In this document: positions 37,578-48,352 of the stretch, in pieces | Position numbering within the stretch: the stretch's first letter is position 1 | Layout: each line of letters opens with the position of its first letter | Origin: Oikopleura dioica | Lineage: Eukaryota; Chordata; Appendicularia; Copelata; Oikopleuridae | Assembly: GCA_907165135.1 (NCBI GenBank) | Contig: OU015567.1 | Location: forward strand, 6,019,001-6,083,000 | DNA length: 64,000 bases | Direction of reading: 5' to 3' | Translations under genes and position numbers: made by a program | The notes under the pieces: generated by a model | The model's database searches: none | Seen by the model: only the letters and a program-made list of their open reading frames with translations | What the model was told of the DNA's origin: nothing

Positions 37578-37635
37578 CAATGAAGAATGTATTTTAGATA
37601 TCAAATTTATTGTAAAAATGAAAAAGGAAAAAGAG

Positions 37636-38758
37636 CTAATATTCGACGTTGAGGCATTCTTCCGTGCTTTTTTCAGTCTCTTCGTGGTTGAAAGGCGCCG
37701 CGCTGTATTCTGGCTGGGTTCTACAGTGCTGCCAGTTTTTTCCCAAGATTTCGATGTCCTCCGCGTTTGCTAGATAGCACCACGGCTGGTCTTCGAACTT
37801 CCAGACGTCGTGGGTTCCGTTGTTGAAGTTTTGAGGAACATTTCTTTAGAGAAAAAATTATAGCTCTTCAGAACCTGACTCAGGCTCTTTTCTACACAGG
37901 TTGCCGAACCCAGAGGTCAACTAACCTGCAATAATTATGATAGTCGTTGAAGTTTCTTTCCAGCCCGCATCGTTCCTTCAAAAGCTTTTTCGTATTTTCA
38001 TCGCTGGGTCTGATAGACAGGCCAACATCAGACCAGCAGCGGCATTTGTAGCCCGAAATTGTCCTGTCCACAGTTCCGGAATAGCTGCCAGGGCAAATTT
38101 CAGAGTTTTTGCAAGGCGATTTTTTCATCTCTTCTACTTCTTCTTCCGTGAAGCAATATTCCTGAAAAAATGAGAAGAGCGTGATTTAATGATAATCAAA
38201 CCCAAAATTTCCGTTTTAGATTTCTAGTGCGTTTGAATTGGTCAATAAGACTGTCGATTTCGCTGTCCAAGGTGATGTTTTTGAAGCACCAGGGGCCGCG
38301 GGGATCTCTTTTTTCCGCCAATTTCCGGATTTCTGAAATTCAAAACAAGCTCGATCGGGATTATTACCTGCAGTAGTTGTGAGGTTCTTGCAAATAGTCG
38401 ACTTTTCGAAGAGGGGGTTTGATGTCGTTCCAATTTCGGCAAGGAGTTCCGTTCATGCCATTCAACTTCATGGTTTCAGCTTTTTTGCCATAGTAGTCGA
38501 GTTCTTTTTCCCGGTTTTTCGAAAATTTCAAAAAAAAAAAATTTTGTGAAAAAAAATAGAATTTTCTTTAAAACCTTTCCCTTTTGTCAAACACTCGCCG
38601 TTCTCAAATGTAGTAGTAGTAGTAGTTGTCGTTGTTGTTGTTGCTGTTTTCAAAGTACTGGTTTCAATAGGAGCAACATCCGAGGCCGAATAATCATCTG
38701 GATCATCCGCCTTCGTTAGCGCAATTTGAAGAACCGCGAAATTTCGAAAAACTCTCAT
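37636..38758 (-). CDS. Secreted protein with two kringle-like domains
   Basis: Exons (plus-strand coordinates, 5' to 3' on minus): 38575-38758, 38368-38503, 38202-38307, 37926-38161, 37636-37843; 289 residues in phase. A hydrophobic start (MRVFRNFAVLQIAL) is followed by an Asp/Ser stretch and a run of Thr. Kringle 1 spans ECLTKGKELDYYG...GTPCRNW...PHNYCRDPRGPWCFKN. Kringle 2 spans CPGSYSG...YKCRCWSD...DYHNYCRN...QPWCYLA...WQHC. Kringles are disulfide-bonded binding modules of extracellular proteins. No protease domain follows, so this is not a plasminogen-type enzyme. The third exon's acceptor was chosen internally at 38307 because it alone restores NYCRDPRGPWC. The last intron (37844-37925) contains half of a family-A repeat. 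Confidence 0.78.
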
Positions 38759-39532
38759 TGAAAATATCTTTCCGAGGAGAAAGGGTTGGCGAAAGTGCTA
38801 GTGCTAGTAGCTCGACCCAAATATTTAAACAAGGTTGTAATCAATCACCATCCGCGAGTTACTGTAATTAGATAGCTTGTAATTAGATGAACAATCTTTT
38901 ACCAAAGTTGAGAGCCTTAATTTTCTTTTGTGGTCTTAAAATGAGCACTTTCTGTAGGTATTTTTCATAATAATTGGCCGCAGGAAATTTTTCACAAGAA
39001 AAAAACTTAATTTTTATTACAAAAAAAGAGGAGAAAAAAAGACGCGCGGGAAATGCAGGTGGGGCGCGAATGAGTTAAATAGGTTAACATATCGACTCTG
39101 GACGCGTCACACTTTTGCAGTAGCCGGCTTGACGCGTATACGTTAGAGAGTTAATTACAGAATTTCGGAAGGACAATTTTCGAATTTCCGAATTTTCAAA
39201 TTTTCACGAAAAATTTTAAAATTTTAAATCGTAATTTTTTTTTATTTCTAACAATTTTTTTCTTGAAGCAGCGGATTTTTCGCAGCAATCAAAGGATCAA
39301 AAAATGACAAGATCTGAGTTTAACAATTTTAGAAAAAAGCTCTTCTGCGAATAATTATCGAATAATCCCGCGTCCGAGAAGAGTTCACGTGTGACTTAAA
39401 AGCTTTGAAAGCTTGCGTCCGGCGGAGAAAACGGGTTCTTCCGCCGAGGAGCGTTTTAATCTCGATTTTAATCTGCATTTCGAAAGAAAACTTGCAATAC
39501 GTCTTGACCGGTTAGACTGGAAATCTAAATCC
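38759..39532. other. Intergenic region upstream of the kringle gene
   Basis: A TATTTAAA-like sequence at about 38820 may serve the kringle gene. Nothing else was recognised. Confidence 0.4.
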
Positions 39533-39718
39533 TGCGCTCGGCAACCTGTGTGGAAAACCTGAGTCAGGGTCTGAAAGTAAACAAATGAAAAGCCACCTGC
39601 GGCTTTTTTTCAAGGGAACCGCAAAGCGGCTACGTTGGTAAAAAGAAGCCGCTGCGCGGCTTTTCGTTAAAAATCTTTCAGACCCTGACTCAGGTTTTCT
39701 ACACAGGTTGGCGAGCTC
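39533..39718. repeat. Family-A repeat
   Basis: GCTCGGCAACCTGTGTGG start, ACACAGGTTGGCGAGC end, with AAAGCCACCTGCGGCTTTT and AGCCGCTGCGCGGCTTTT cores. Confidence 0.88.
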
Positions 39719-40013
39719 TGATTTTGATAATTGCCTGTTTCTTCTTTTTCTTCCCGTTGATAGTCGCTTAGAACCGCTAGAATACGCGCCGACCCTTGTT
39801 TTATCAGATGCTCAAAGTGCTAAAATGCCCCCCTTTCCAGGGGGAAATTAACGGTACTACCTCGACTGCGAAAATCATGGTCGACATTCTCCGCTAAGTG
39901 TTGCCACTGGAACACGGCCTTATCAAGTCTACAAATGTGAAGGAAAAAAGACAATTTGAACTTTGAGAAATATTCACTTCTAAGTCCAAAATCCTGGTCC
40001 TTAGTCTACAATG

Positions 40014-40112
40014 ACGAGAAGCCGCTTGCGGTTTCGAGCGAAAAAGACAAAAAAGCCGCGCTTCGCGCGGCTTCTTTTTCTTGGGCTCGAAACCGCAAGC
40101 GGCTTATCGTTT
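40014..40112. repeat. Family-B repeat
   Basis: GAGAAGCCGCTTGCGGTTTC and AAAGCCGCGCTTCGCGCGGC cores, without longer outer arms. Confidence 0.85.
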
Positions 40113-40227
40113 TTTAAAAAGAAGAAAAAAATAAAACTTGATTTAATTTAGTCGATTTGATAAAAATGGATTTGATTTCCTAGAATAAGTTGAAAAACTA
40201 GAGCTTATTTGATATGATTGTGATATT

Positions 40228-41592
40228 ATGCTTATAATGAATAATTTTGCAGACGAAGTCTTATTTCTATCAATCTTCTTTTCCGGCCTATGTCTTCTAG
40301 ATAAGCTGAGAAAAGCTTTGAATCGCGCGAGCTCATCTTTTTCGAAACAGCGCCACCCTTGCTCCCAACGCGGTCAGTTTCGTTCTCCCTCATTCATTCC
40401 GTTTTCCACTTCTCGAAAGTGATTGATGCTTCTTTTTTCTTCGTGAGTTCCAAAATAGAGAGAGAAAAGAGGATGATTTAAAATCTAACTTTTCAATTCT
40501 AGTTTTCTGCTGCTATCATCAGCCCAGCTATTCCAGGAGAATGCTATTTTTGAGAGAAAAGTGCCGCCAAGAACTCCTGATCAGGTTTGACCAGCTTTTT
40601 TAAAATTTTTTTTTTGAGACTTTTTAGCGCTTGGGAACCCTTCAAATATTCCTAAACGATTGGATCCGTCATCACATCGGTTCAAAGCGAATAAATCGGT
40701 CAGCAAACTGGATTCAAAGAGAGTTTTTTGGGGGCAGCGAAGGATTTGATGAACACAAGCTGTTGATGCTCTACTTCAAGCAAGACGAAGAAGGAACAGA
40801 GCTTAATAAAAAAATTTAAAATTCAAACCCGACTAAAAACTGACTAAAAAAACGACTAAAAAATCGACTTAAGAAATGACAAAAAATCGACTAAAAACTG
40901 ACTTAAAAAGTCGACTATAAATCGACTAAAAACGACTAAAAAACTGACTAAAAACATAGAATAAAAAATCGGCTAAAAAATCGACAAAATATCGCCGTGT
41001 ATCCAGCTCTGAAAAGGCTTCCCGAGCTGCTCTTACTACAACCCAACGAACATGAACCACGCTGGACCCCGACTGCCATCAGAACCGCGACATTACGAGC
41101 GTCAAGCAAATGCCGATTTAGGCCTCTATGATCATATAAAAATCAAAAAGCGCAAAAGGCGAAATGCTTCTCAGTTTTCACAGCCGGAAATCGTGCTCGA
41201 TCAGTTGAAACTTGTTGCGAGGCTGCCTCCGAATGGCACGGAAAAGAGCATTGAACATGGCTTTGGAAGAAGAAACAACGATTTGATTCAACTCATCAGA
41301 AACAGGCAGGAATTGCTTCAAGAAAAAAATGATAAAGGGCATTTTCAGGGAGGACTTTTTCGACATCTACGACCTCGCGCTAGAATTGGACCGCTCGATG
41401 GCTGCTTTGAGAAAACTCTCTTCAGATCCAAGAAGAAGCTGGAGCCAGATCAGAATGGGCTTTCTCAAGTGGATAGCTAGATACACAGCTGATTGCAAGG
41501 TCGAACGCGAGTCGCAAAAACATACAGGCAACTGGTTTCGACGCACTTTTCTTAATAAAAAGAGAATGATAAAGAAACCGGTCGAGTTTTGA
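40228..41592 (+). CDS. Poorly resolved coding exons, weakly RasGEF-N-like
   Basis: Several open segments join by plausible introns but no complete model was reached. Segment 1: an open frame ending near 40430 joins 40500-40589 (FLLLSSAQLFQENAIFERK) and 40628-40819 (RLGTLQIFLNDWIRHHIGSK). Segment 2: 41160-41310 (IVLDQLKLVARLPPNG) joins 41351-41592 (EDFFDIYDLALELDRS, QIRMGFLKWIARYTA, HTGNWFRRTF). The pattern FL.W[IV] after a basic residue, and ANWIQREFF versus GNWFRRTF, suggest that the two segments are related repeats. They are faintly like the RasGEF N-terminal module, but no catalytic RasGEF domain is seen. Between them (40820-40985) lies a CGACTAAAAA-type simple repeat, possibly an intron. 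These could be one gene, two genes or decaying copies. Confidence 0.35.
40820..40990. repeat. CGACTAAAAA-type simple tandem repeat
   Basis: More than ten imperfect copies of a 10-16-bp (T)CGACTAAAAA unit, possibly inside an intron of the unresolved gene. Confidence 0.8.
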
Positions 41593-41593
41593 T

Positions 41594-41924
41594 AATGGAG
41601 TTCTTTGAAAAACTGATGATGCTGTACGAGTGCCTGTATGAAGGAAAAACACCCCCAGAAGAAGGAAGAGTTGCAACTGCAAGGGTCAAGGTACAGATTC
41701 ACTTTCCCGAAAAGAGCCCATTTCAAACCATATTTTTTTAGTTTATCTACGGAGCAGGGACCGTTGAAGAAGCCAAGTACGACGAAAAGCTCAGTTTTCT
41801 GATCGAGCCACCACGCTGCTCGGGTAGTCAAAAAAAGCGAACTTGATTTTAATCATTTTTAACTTCAGTAAACGACCACATGCGACGTGTCCTGGAAACC
41901 CTTCGCCGAAGAAGAAAGTAATGC
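41594..41924 (+). CDS. Small hypothetical protein, three exons
   Basis: An ATG at about 41594 directly follows the stop of the preceding open frame (TGATAATGG). Exons approximately 41594-41690, 41741-41828 and 41871-41924 give about 77 residues: starts MEFFEKLMMLYECLYEGK, continues FIYGAGTVEEAKYDEKLSF and ends in HMRRVLETLRRRRK. Introns have GT-AG ends and 40-50 nt lengths. No family is recognised. It may be the 3' part of the upstream gene or a downstream operon member. Confidence 0.4.
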
Positions 41925-42272
41925 AAAATTTTGAGGTCTTCCTTGATTTCAAAGCGCGTTTCAGAGAAAAAAAATTTCAAAAAGTCAACTTGATTTTTCT
42001 CATCGGCCGAGAGCGAAATCATTTGAACTTTTTGTAGCTTAAATTTACTTGTATAAATGTTCTTGTATAATAAACACTTTTCAATAAATAAATGCAACTT
42101 TTTCTGCAAAAAAAATTGTTGACAAATATCCTAATCCGAATCTTTATTTTTAAGAAGCCAAAAGAGAAACAGGGGGAAAGCAAATTCGATAAAATTTGTT
42201 TACCGAATCGGCAATGACAATTTGAAAGAAGATAATGAAATTTAGAAAGTACGTTCAGTTTTTAGCGAGAAC
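41925..42272. other. Convergent intergenic region, nothing recognised
   Basis: It lies between two convergent 3' ends; AATAAA motifs at about 42069 and 42087. Confidence 0.5.
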
Positions 42273-44079
42273 TTAAGAGCTAGTGGCAACATCAGCAGAC
42301 GTTGTGAAGGCAAAGTTTTTGACAGAGAAAGCAGTGCCAGCGTCGTAAGTGTTGCCGGCAACCCAAACCTCGAGGTCTCCAGAGAAGAGATCGGCCAAGG
42401 GATACCTGCCAGTGTGGATGTAAGCGCCATCGATGGAGACGGTGAATATGATGTCTTCGGTGAATTCAATTTGTCTATATTCGACGGCGAAGTTGGTCCA
42501 TTCTCCGACGGTGCATGGTTCATCGAAGCTTCGCTCGTATTGGGAGCCAGTGGGATCGTTGACGCCAAAGTAGTACTTGTTCTCATTGGGGTAACGGAAG
42601 AGAGCAAAGGTTCGGTCGCCCTTTCCTCCTTTATTGGGACCCGAGGTTACGTGGAAGATGTTGAGCCAGCTGGATGAGGTTTGGCTTCCGCACTGAACAT
42701 CAGCGGAGAACCTGTAGTTTTTGGGTGCTGTAACTGTTGTTATTTGATTGTTTCGGAAGGGGTTGATGCCGCAGTTGTTGATGATTCTGGTGCAGTCAGC
42801 TTCGCCGTCGCAGGGATCGTTGGCAAGGCATGGGTCTTCGGTGGTGGTTGTAGTTGTTGTGGTTGTCGTAGTCGTAGTGGTGGTAGTTGTTGTTGTTGTA
42901 GTCATCGCGACTTCAGCGAATGTTTGGTAGGAGAAGTTTCGGACAGCGAAGGCAGTACCAGCGTCGTAAGTGTTGCCAGCGGCCCAAACTTCGAGGTCGC
43001 CAGAGTTGTAGAGATTGGCCAGGGGATAGGTGCCGGTGTAGATGTCAGTGCCATCGATGGTGACGGTGTATTCAATGTTTTCGGTGAACTCGATTTGTCT
43101 GTATTCGACGGCGAAGTTGGTCCATTCTCCGACGACGCATGGGAAATCGAAGCTTCGCTCGTATGAGGAGCCAGTGGGATCGTTGACGCCGAGATAGTAC
43201 TTGTTCTCATTGGGGTATCGGAAGAGGGCAAAAGTTCGGTCGCCCTTTCCTCCTTTATTGGGACCCGAGGTTACGTGGAAGATGTTGAGCCAGCTGGATG
43301 AAGATTGACTACCGCATTGAACGTCGGCGGAGAACCTGTAGTTCTTTGCAGCTGGAACTGTTGTCACTTGGTTGTTACGGAAGGCGGTGAAGCCACAGCC
43401 GCTGATGATGCTGGTGCACTCGGCGAGGCCGTCGCAGGGATCGTAGACAGAGCAAGCGGTTTTTCCGGCGCACGAATTCGTCCAGTCGTCTTTGTTCCAG
43501 AAAGGCGGTCTGAACGCGCCCTCGACGCAGCGAACGTTTCCGTTGACACTGGCATCGTCGCATGTGACGGAGTAGGTGGATCGCTTCTTGTTGATTGTTT
43601 CGACCAACTGCAGGGAACCGTCTTGGATGCTAGCGTTGGCGGCCGCGGCGATGCATGGATGAGCTGGTTTTGGGCTGCAACTCAAGGTTGTTCCTGCTGG
43701 GAGATTCCTAGTAGTATGAAAAGAAGAATGGGGAGAAAGAATTTGAAACTTACTTTCTTGCTACAGTGGCTGGGTCACCACATCGAGCGAGGAATCGGAC
43801 GCCGTCCTTTTTTGGCTTGGAGATGGAGTGCTCAGTCCAGTCGGGGAGGAATCCGCTGTCGCAAATTGGGTGGCACTTGACCTTGGATCGCAGCTTTCCG
43901 TAGCCGGGGCAGACCCAGGATCCGTTCTCGACGGGAAACTCGGTCTGGGTCTCGTCAACTTTGGCGTCGCAGAGAACTCGTCGAGCTTCTCTTCCGGCGT
44001 TGTCGAGCTGCTGGTACTGCTGAAAGTAGCCGGCGTCGACTCCTTCGAAGGCGACAAGAAATTGAGCGAGCAGCTTCAT
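42273..44079 (-). CDS. Secreted protein with duplicated lectin-like modules and poly-Thr linker
   Basis: Exons (plus-strand coordinates): 43754-44079 then 42273-43707, with a 46-nt GT-AG intron; about 586 residues. Signal peptide MKLLAQFLVAFEG. The N-terminal part is Cys-rich and sushi-like (SWVCPGYGKLRSKVKCHPICD, RCVEGAFRPPFW). Then come two modules of about 160 residues that are nearly identical: each has DPCDG.A.CT.II..CG, FRNNQ.TTV, NYRFSADVQCGSQ, SSWLNIFHVTSGPNKGGKGD, VGEWTNFAVEYRQIEFTE and AGNTYDAGTAF. A run of more than 20 Thr separates them. The module looks like a beta-sandwich of concanavalin/laminin-G type (inference). The layout suits an extracellular matrix or larvacean house (oikosin-type) protein, which I cannot confirm. 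A TATA box lies about 70 nt upstream. The two module DNA copies are highly similar, suggesting recent duplication or gene conversion. Confidence 0.8.
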
Positions 44080-44148
44080 TTTTCTCAAGTTTCTCAAGCA
44101 AATCTATTTTTTAAAAAGAAAGCTTGATTTTATCACTTTTAACGAAGT

Positions 44149-44155
44149 TTATATA
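44149..44155 (-). promoter_or_regulatory. TATA-box candidate of the duplicated-module secreted gene
   Basis: On the minus strand TATATAA lies about 70 nt upstream of the ATG at 44079, a usual promoter distance for a short leader. Confidence 0.45.
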
Positions 44156-44425
44156 GGGCTTTGGCATGCTCGTTTTTCGCAATACCGTTTGGTGGCGAGC
44201 GCGCGCTGTTTTCTTGAAAAATACACCGCTCCATTTCATCAAGAGTACCAGCCGGGAAACGCACAAAAGAAACCTAAAGTAGAGAAATAAAAAATCTTCT
44301 CTGGAAGTGTCAAAATTATATATGGTACAAGGCAACTTGACAAATAGCATATTTAGGCTCTGGTTAGGAAATATACGATGAATGCCCGGTCGAACCAGAA
44401 GATTTTGACTTGGACTGATCAATGT

Positions 44426-44455
44426 TATATTATATTATATTATATTATATTATAT
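44426..44455. repeat. (TTATA)n microsatellite
   Basis: About six uninterrupted copies of a TTATA pentamer. Confidence 0.9.
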
Positions 44456-45933
44456 GGGGAACGCATCCCGTTAAAATTACTATGGTAAAATGGAGCGCTT
44501 GATTGCTGCACTCAGCAATTGTTAGGGATAAAGAAAGCAAGCAGTCACGCGTTCGAATCTCTTGTTGATACATGAAATAATGGTGTCCCGTAATTAATTC
44601 GAAACCGATTAACGCTCCTGTTTTACGAAGTAGGAGCAATTATTTTTAGCAAGAATGATATAGCAATATTGCTTTGAATGCAGAACGCAAGAGTACTCTT
44701 GCTTCAGAATTAATTTTTTCATAGAAATGAAATGGTTATGATTTTCTCCCTTCGTAATTCTTTATAAATAAAAGTAAATAAAGTTAAATCTTTATTCGTA
44801 AATTATTAGATTCAATAGTACTTGAGTATGCAGGGCTATCTACAAAATGTCTATCTTTAATAAAAAACCAGACATTCGATCAAAATATATAATATAGGTA
44901 GGGTGAACGTACAAAAAATCAAATCTTGTTTTAGTGGGAGTGAAAGGCTGAAATTTGCAGGATATGTTCTTCATATCCTATAAAAATCATTTTTCAAAAG
45001 AAAAATTATTTTAAAAAGCCCAAGGCGATTCTAGAGGCAGTCAAAAAGTCCCAAAAATCTATCTTTTGAGCGAAGCAAGCACTAGAGTCGTGAATTGGCT
45101 TATTAAACGCGCCTTGAAGAGAGGATCATTTTCCAGCAAAAAAATTTAGTAACGAGTCACCGGTTGGCTCACAATCATCATTTGAAGTCATTTTTTTTTG
45201 TTTTTCAAAAAAGAGTCCTCCGGAGGACTTTTTGCTGGAAGAATGAATAATCTTGAAGATAGATTTTTCTTGTTAATGAAATCTTCTTTAATTTTACCAA
45301 CTGTAATATTTTTGATCAAAATTTTCAGTCCAAATTTTCTGGAGGACCTCGGAGGACCTAATGATGGAAGACAAGTCTTTGGTGGAAGAAAAATAGTTTA
45401 GAAAAATAGAAGAAATAGTGCTCGGCCAGTATATGGCCACCTATGGTCAACTTTGGTCAAGTTCGGCCGGAGGACCCCCGGAGGACCTTCCTGCTGGAAG
45501 ACCAGACGCTGGAAGACCAATATTTAAAATTTTCTATTATGGCTGTGCTCGGCCAATATATGGCCACCTATGGTCAACAATGGTCAAGTTCGGCCGGAGG
45601 ACCCCCGGAGGACCTCCCTGGTGGAAGAGCATCAGCTGGAAGACAAAAATTAAAAAATGAAATGAAATGCCTTGCTCGGCTAAAAATTGAAAATATTGGC
45701 AAATTTAAGTCACTTTATGCCGAAGAACTCCCGGTAGACCCCTTTTGTCGGAAGACAATCAACTGAAAGACCAACATTTAAAATAACCAAAAATAAGTCA
45801 AGTCAATTCAGTGATGAAGGAAGCCACGCCGACCCAGAGATATGTGGCCACTAGATGCAGTGAAAGGCAGGGCAAAACCTTCCAAAAGAGAACAAACGTC
45901 CGTTTGTTCGGCTCGGAAAAGAGCAGATCAGAG

Positions 45934-47010
45934 TCAAGGCGGAGCCGACCCGAAGGGGAGGCCACGCCCGTTCATTTTATTCAATCAGAGTCAGGGCAAA
46001 GCCGACCCGAAGAGGAGGCCACGCACGCTCATTTTATTCGATCAGAGTCAGGGCGAAGCCGACCCGAAGGGGAGGCCACGCACGCTCATTTTATTCAATC
46101 AGAGTCAGGGCGAAGCCGACCCGAAGGGGAGGCCACGCCCGTTCATTTTATTCAATCAGAGTGAGGGCGAAGCCGACCCGAAGGGGAGGCCTCGCCCGTT
46201 CATTTTATTCAATCAGAGTCAGGGCAAAGCCGACCCGAAGGGGAGGCCACGCACGCTCATTCTTTTCAATCAGAGTCAGGGCGAAGCCGACCCGAAGGGG
46301 AGGCCACGCCCATTCATTTTATTCAATCAGAGTCAGGGCGAAGCCGACCCGAAGGGGAGGCCACGCCCGTTCATTTTATTCGATCAGAGTCAGGGCAAAG
46401 CCGACCCGAAGGGGAGGCCACGCACGCTCATTCTTTTCAATCAGAGTCAGGGCGAAGCCGACCCGAAGGGGAGGCCTCGCCCGTTCATTTTATTCAATCA
46501 GAGTCAGGGCAAAGCCGACCCGAAGGGGAGGCCTCGCACGCTCATTCTTTTCAATCAGAGTCAGGGCGAAGCCGACCCGAAGGGGAGGCCACGCCCATTC
46601 ATTTTATTCAATCAGAGTCGTGGCGAAGCCGACCCGAAGGGGAGGCCACGCCCGTTCATTTTATTCAATCAGAGTCAGGGCGAAGCCGACCCGAAGGGAA
46701 GGCAACGCAAGCTCATTCTTTTCAATCAGAGTCAGGGCGAAGCCGACCCGAAGGGGAGGCCACGCAAGCTCATTCTTTTCAATCAGAGTCAGGGCGAAGC
46801 CGACCCGAAGGGGAGGCCACGCACGCTCATTCTTTTCAATCAGAGTCAGGGCGAAGCCGACCCGAAGGGGAGGCCACGCGCGTTAATTTTATTCAATCAG
46901 AGTGAGGGCGAAGCCGACCCGAAGGGGAGGCCATGCCCGTTCATTATATTCAAACAGAGTCAGGGCGAAGCCGGCCCGAAGGGGATCCCTTGGCCGTTTA
47001 TTCTTTTTGA
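45934..47010 (+). repeat. 57-bp tandem satellite, left arm
   Basis: About 19 head-to-tail copies of a 57-bp unit containing CGAAGCCGACCCGAAGGGGA and TTCAATCAGAGTCAGGG. Copies differ by a few substitutions, such as CCCGTTCATTTTATT versus ACGCTCATTCTTTT versions that alternate irregularly. Confidence 0.95.
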
Positions 47011-47280
47011 TTAGAGTAAGGGGGAAAATGATTAAATAAATCTTTTCTGGTTCGCTTTCGTATTGTTTAATAATAGATTTTTTCGATATCCCGAATGCTG
47101 AATCTGTAATAACACCTCTCAGATGATTCAAGAGATTGGAGGGTGCAGTTAATCTCAAAGAATGCGGGATCTTGAAATGTTTAAACGGAATGTTGTTGAA
47201 ATGTTTTAAATGTTCAAACCTTGCCTGAACTCAGACCTAATCAAATGATTGGACGATGATTTGATTGATTGAAAAAAAAT

Positions 47281-48352
47281 GAACGGGCATGGCCTCCCCT
47301 TCGGGTCGGCTTCGCCCTGACTCTGATTGAATAAAATGAACGGGCGTGGCCTCCCCTTCGGGTCGGCTTCGCCCTGACTCTGATCGAATAAAATGAACGG
47401 GCGTGGCCTCCCCTTCGGGTCGGCTTTGCCCTGACTCTGATTGAATAAAATGAACGGGCGTGGCCTCCCCTTCGGGTCGGCTTCGCCCTCACTCTGATCG
47501 AAAAGAATGAGCGTGCGTGGCCTCCCCTTCGGGTCGGCTTCGCCCTGACTCTGATTGAATAAAATGAGCGTGCGTGGCCTCCCCTTCGGGTCGGCTTCGC
47601 CCTGACTCTGATTGAATAAAATGAACGGGCGTGGCCTCCCCTTCGGGTCGGCTTCGCCCTGACTCTGATTGAATAAAATGAACGGGCGTGGCCTCCCCTT
47701 CGGGTCGGCTTCGCCCTGACTCTGATTGAATAAAATGAACGGGCGTGGCCTCCCCTTCGGGTCGGCTTCGCCCTGACTCTGATTAAAAAGAATGAGCGTG
47801 CGTGGCATCCCCTTCGGGTCGGCTTCGCCCTGACTCTGATCGAATAAAATGAACGGGCGTGGCCTCCCCTTCGGGTCGGCTTTGCCCTGACTCTGATTGA
47901 ATAAAATGAACGGGCGTGGCCTCCCCTTCGGGTCGGCTTCGCCCTCACTCTGATCGAAAGAATGAGCGTGCGTGGCCTCCCCTTCGGGTCGGCTTCGCCC
48001 TGACTCTGATTGAATAAAATGAGCGTGCGTGGCCTCCCCTTCGGGTCGGCTTCGCCCTGACTCTGATTGAATAAAATGAGCGTGCGTGGCCTCCCCTTCG
48101 GGTCGGCTTCGCCCTGACTCTGATTGAATAAAATGAGCGTGCGTGGCCTCCCCTTCAGGTCGGCTTCGCCCTGACTCTGATTGAATAAAATGAACGGGCG
48201 TGGCCTCCCCTTCGGGTCGGCTTCGCCCTGACTCTGATCGAATAAAATGAACGGGCGTGGCCTTCCCTTCGGGTCGGCTTTGCCCTGACTCTGATTGAAT
48301 AAAATGAACGGGCGTGGCCTCCCCTTCGGGTCGGCTCCGCCTTGACTCTGAT
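47281..48352 (-). repeat. 57-bp tandem satellite, right arm (inverted)
   Basis: About 19 copies of the same 57-bp unit in reverse orientation. Copy number and total length nearly equal those of the left arm, and the same two unit variants occur, so the arms have been copied or homogenised together. Confidence 0.95.

Noticed and set aside
38242-38442. Minus-strand frame continuing NPEIGGKKRSPRPLVLQK
   Set aside because: It uses an upstream acceptor and loses the kringle; the acceptor at 38307 gives NYCRDPRGPWCF, the expected kringle sequence.
42681-43166. Plus-strand 161-codon frame rich in Val and Gly
   Set aside because: Antisense shadow of the duplicated-module secreted gene, whose minus-strand frame has a signal peptide, a valid intron and repeated domains.
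44460-44580. Possible tRNA gene with A-box-like TGGTAAAATGG and B-box-like GTTCGAATC
   Set aside because: The acceptor and D stems do not pair and the spacing is too long for a cloverleaf; at best a SINE remnant.
45842-47014. 390-codon plus-strand frame and the 398-420-codon minus-strand frames over the satellite arms
   Set aside because: They are stop-free only because the 57-bp unit is a multiple of three; several frames are open at once and lie within a transposon.
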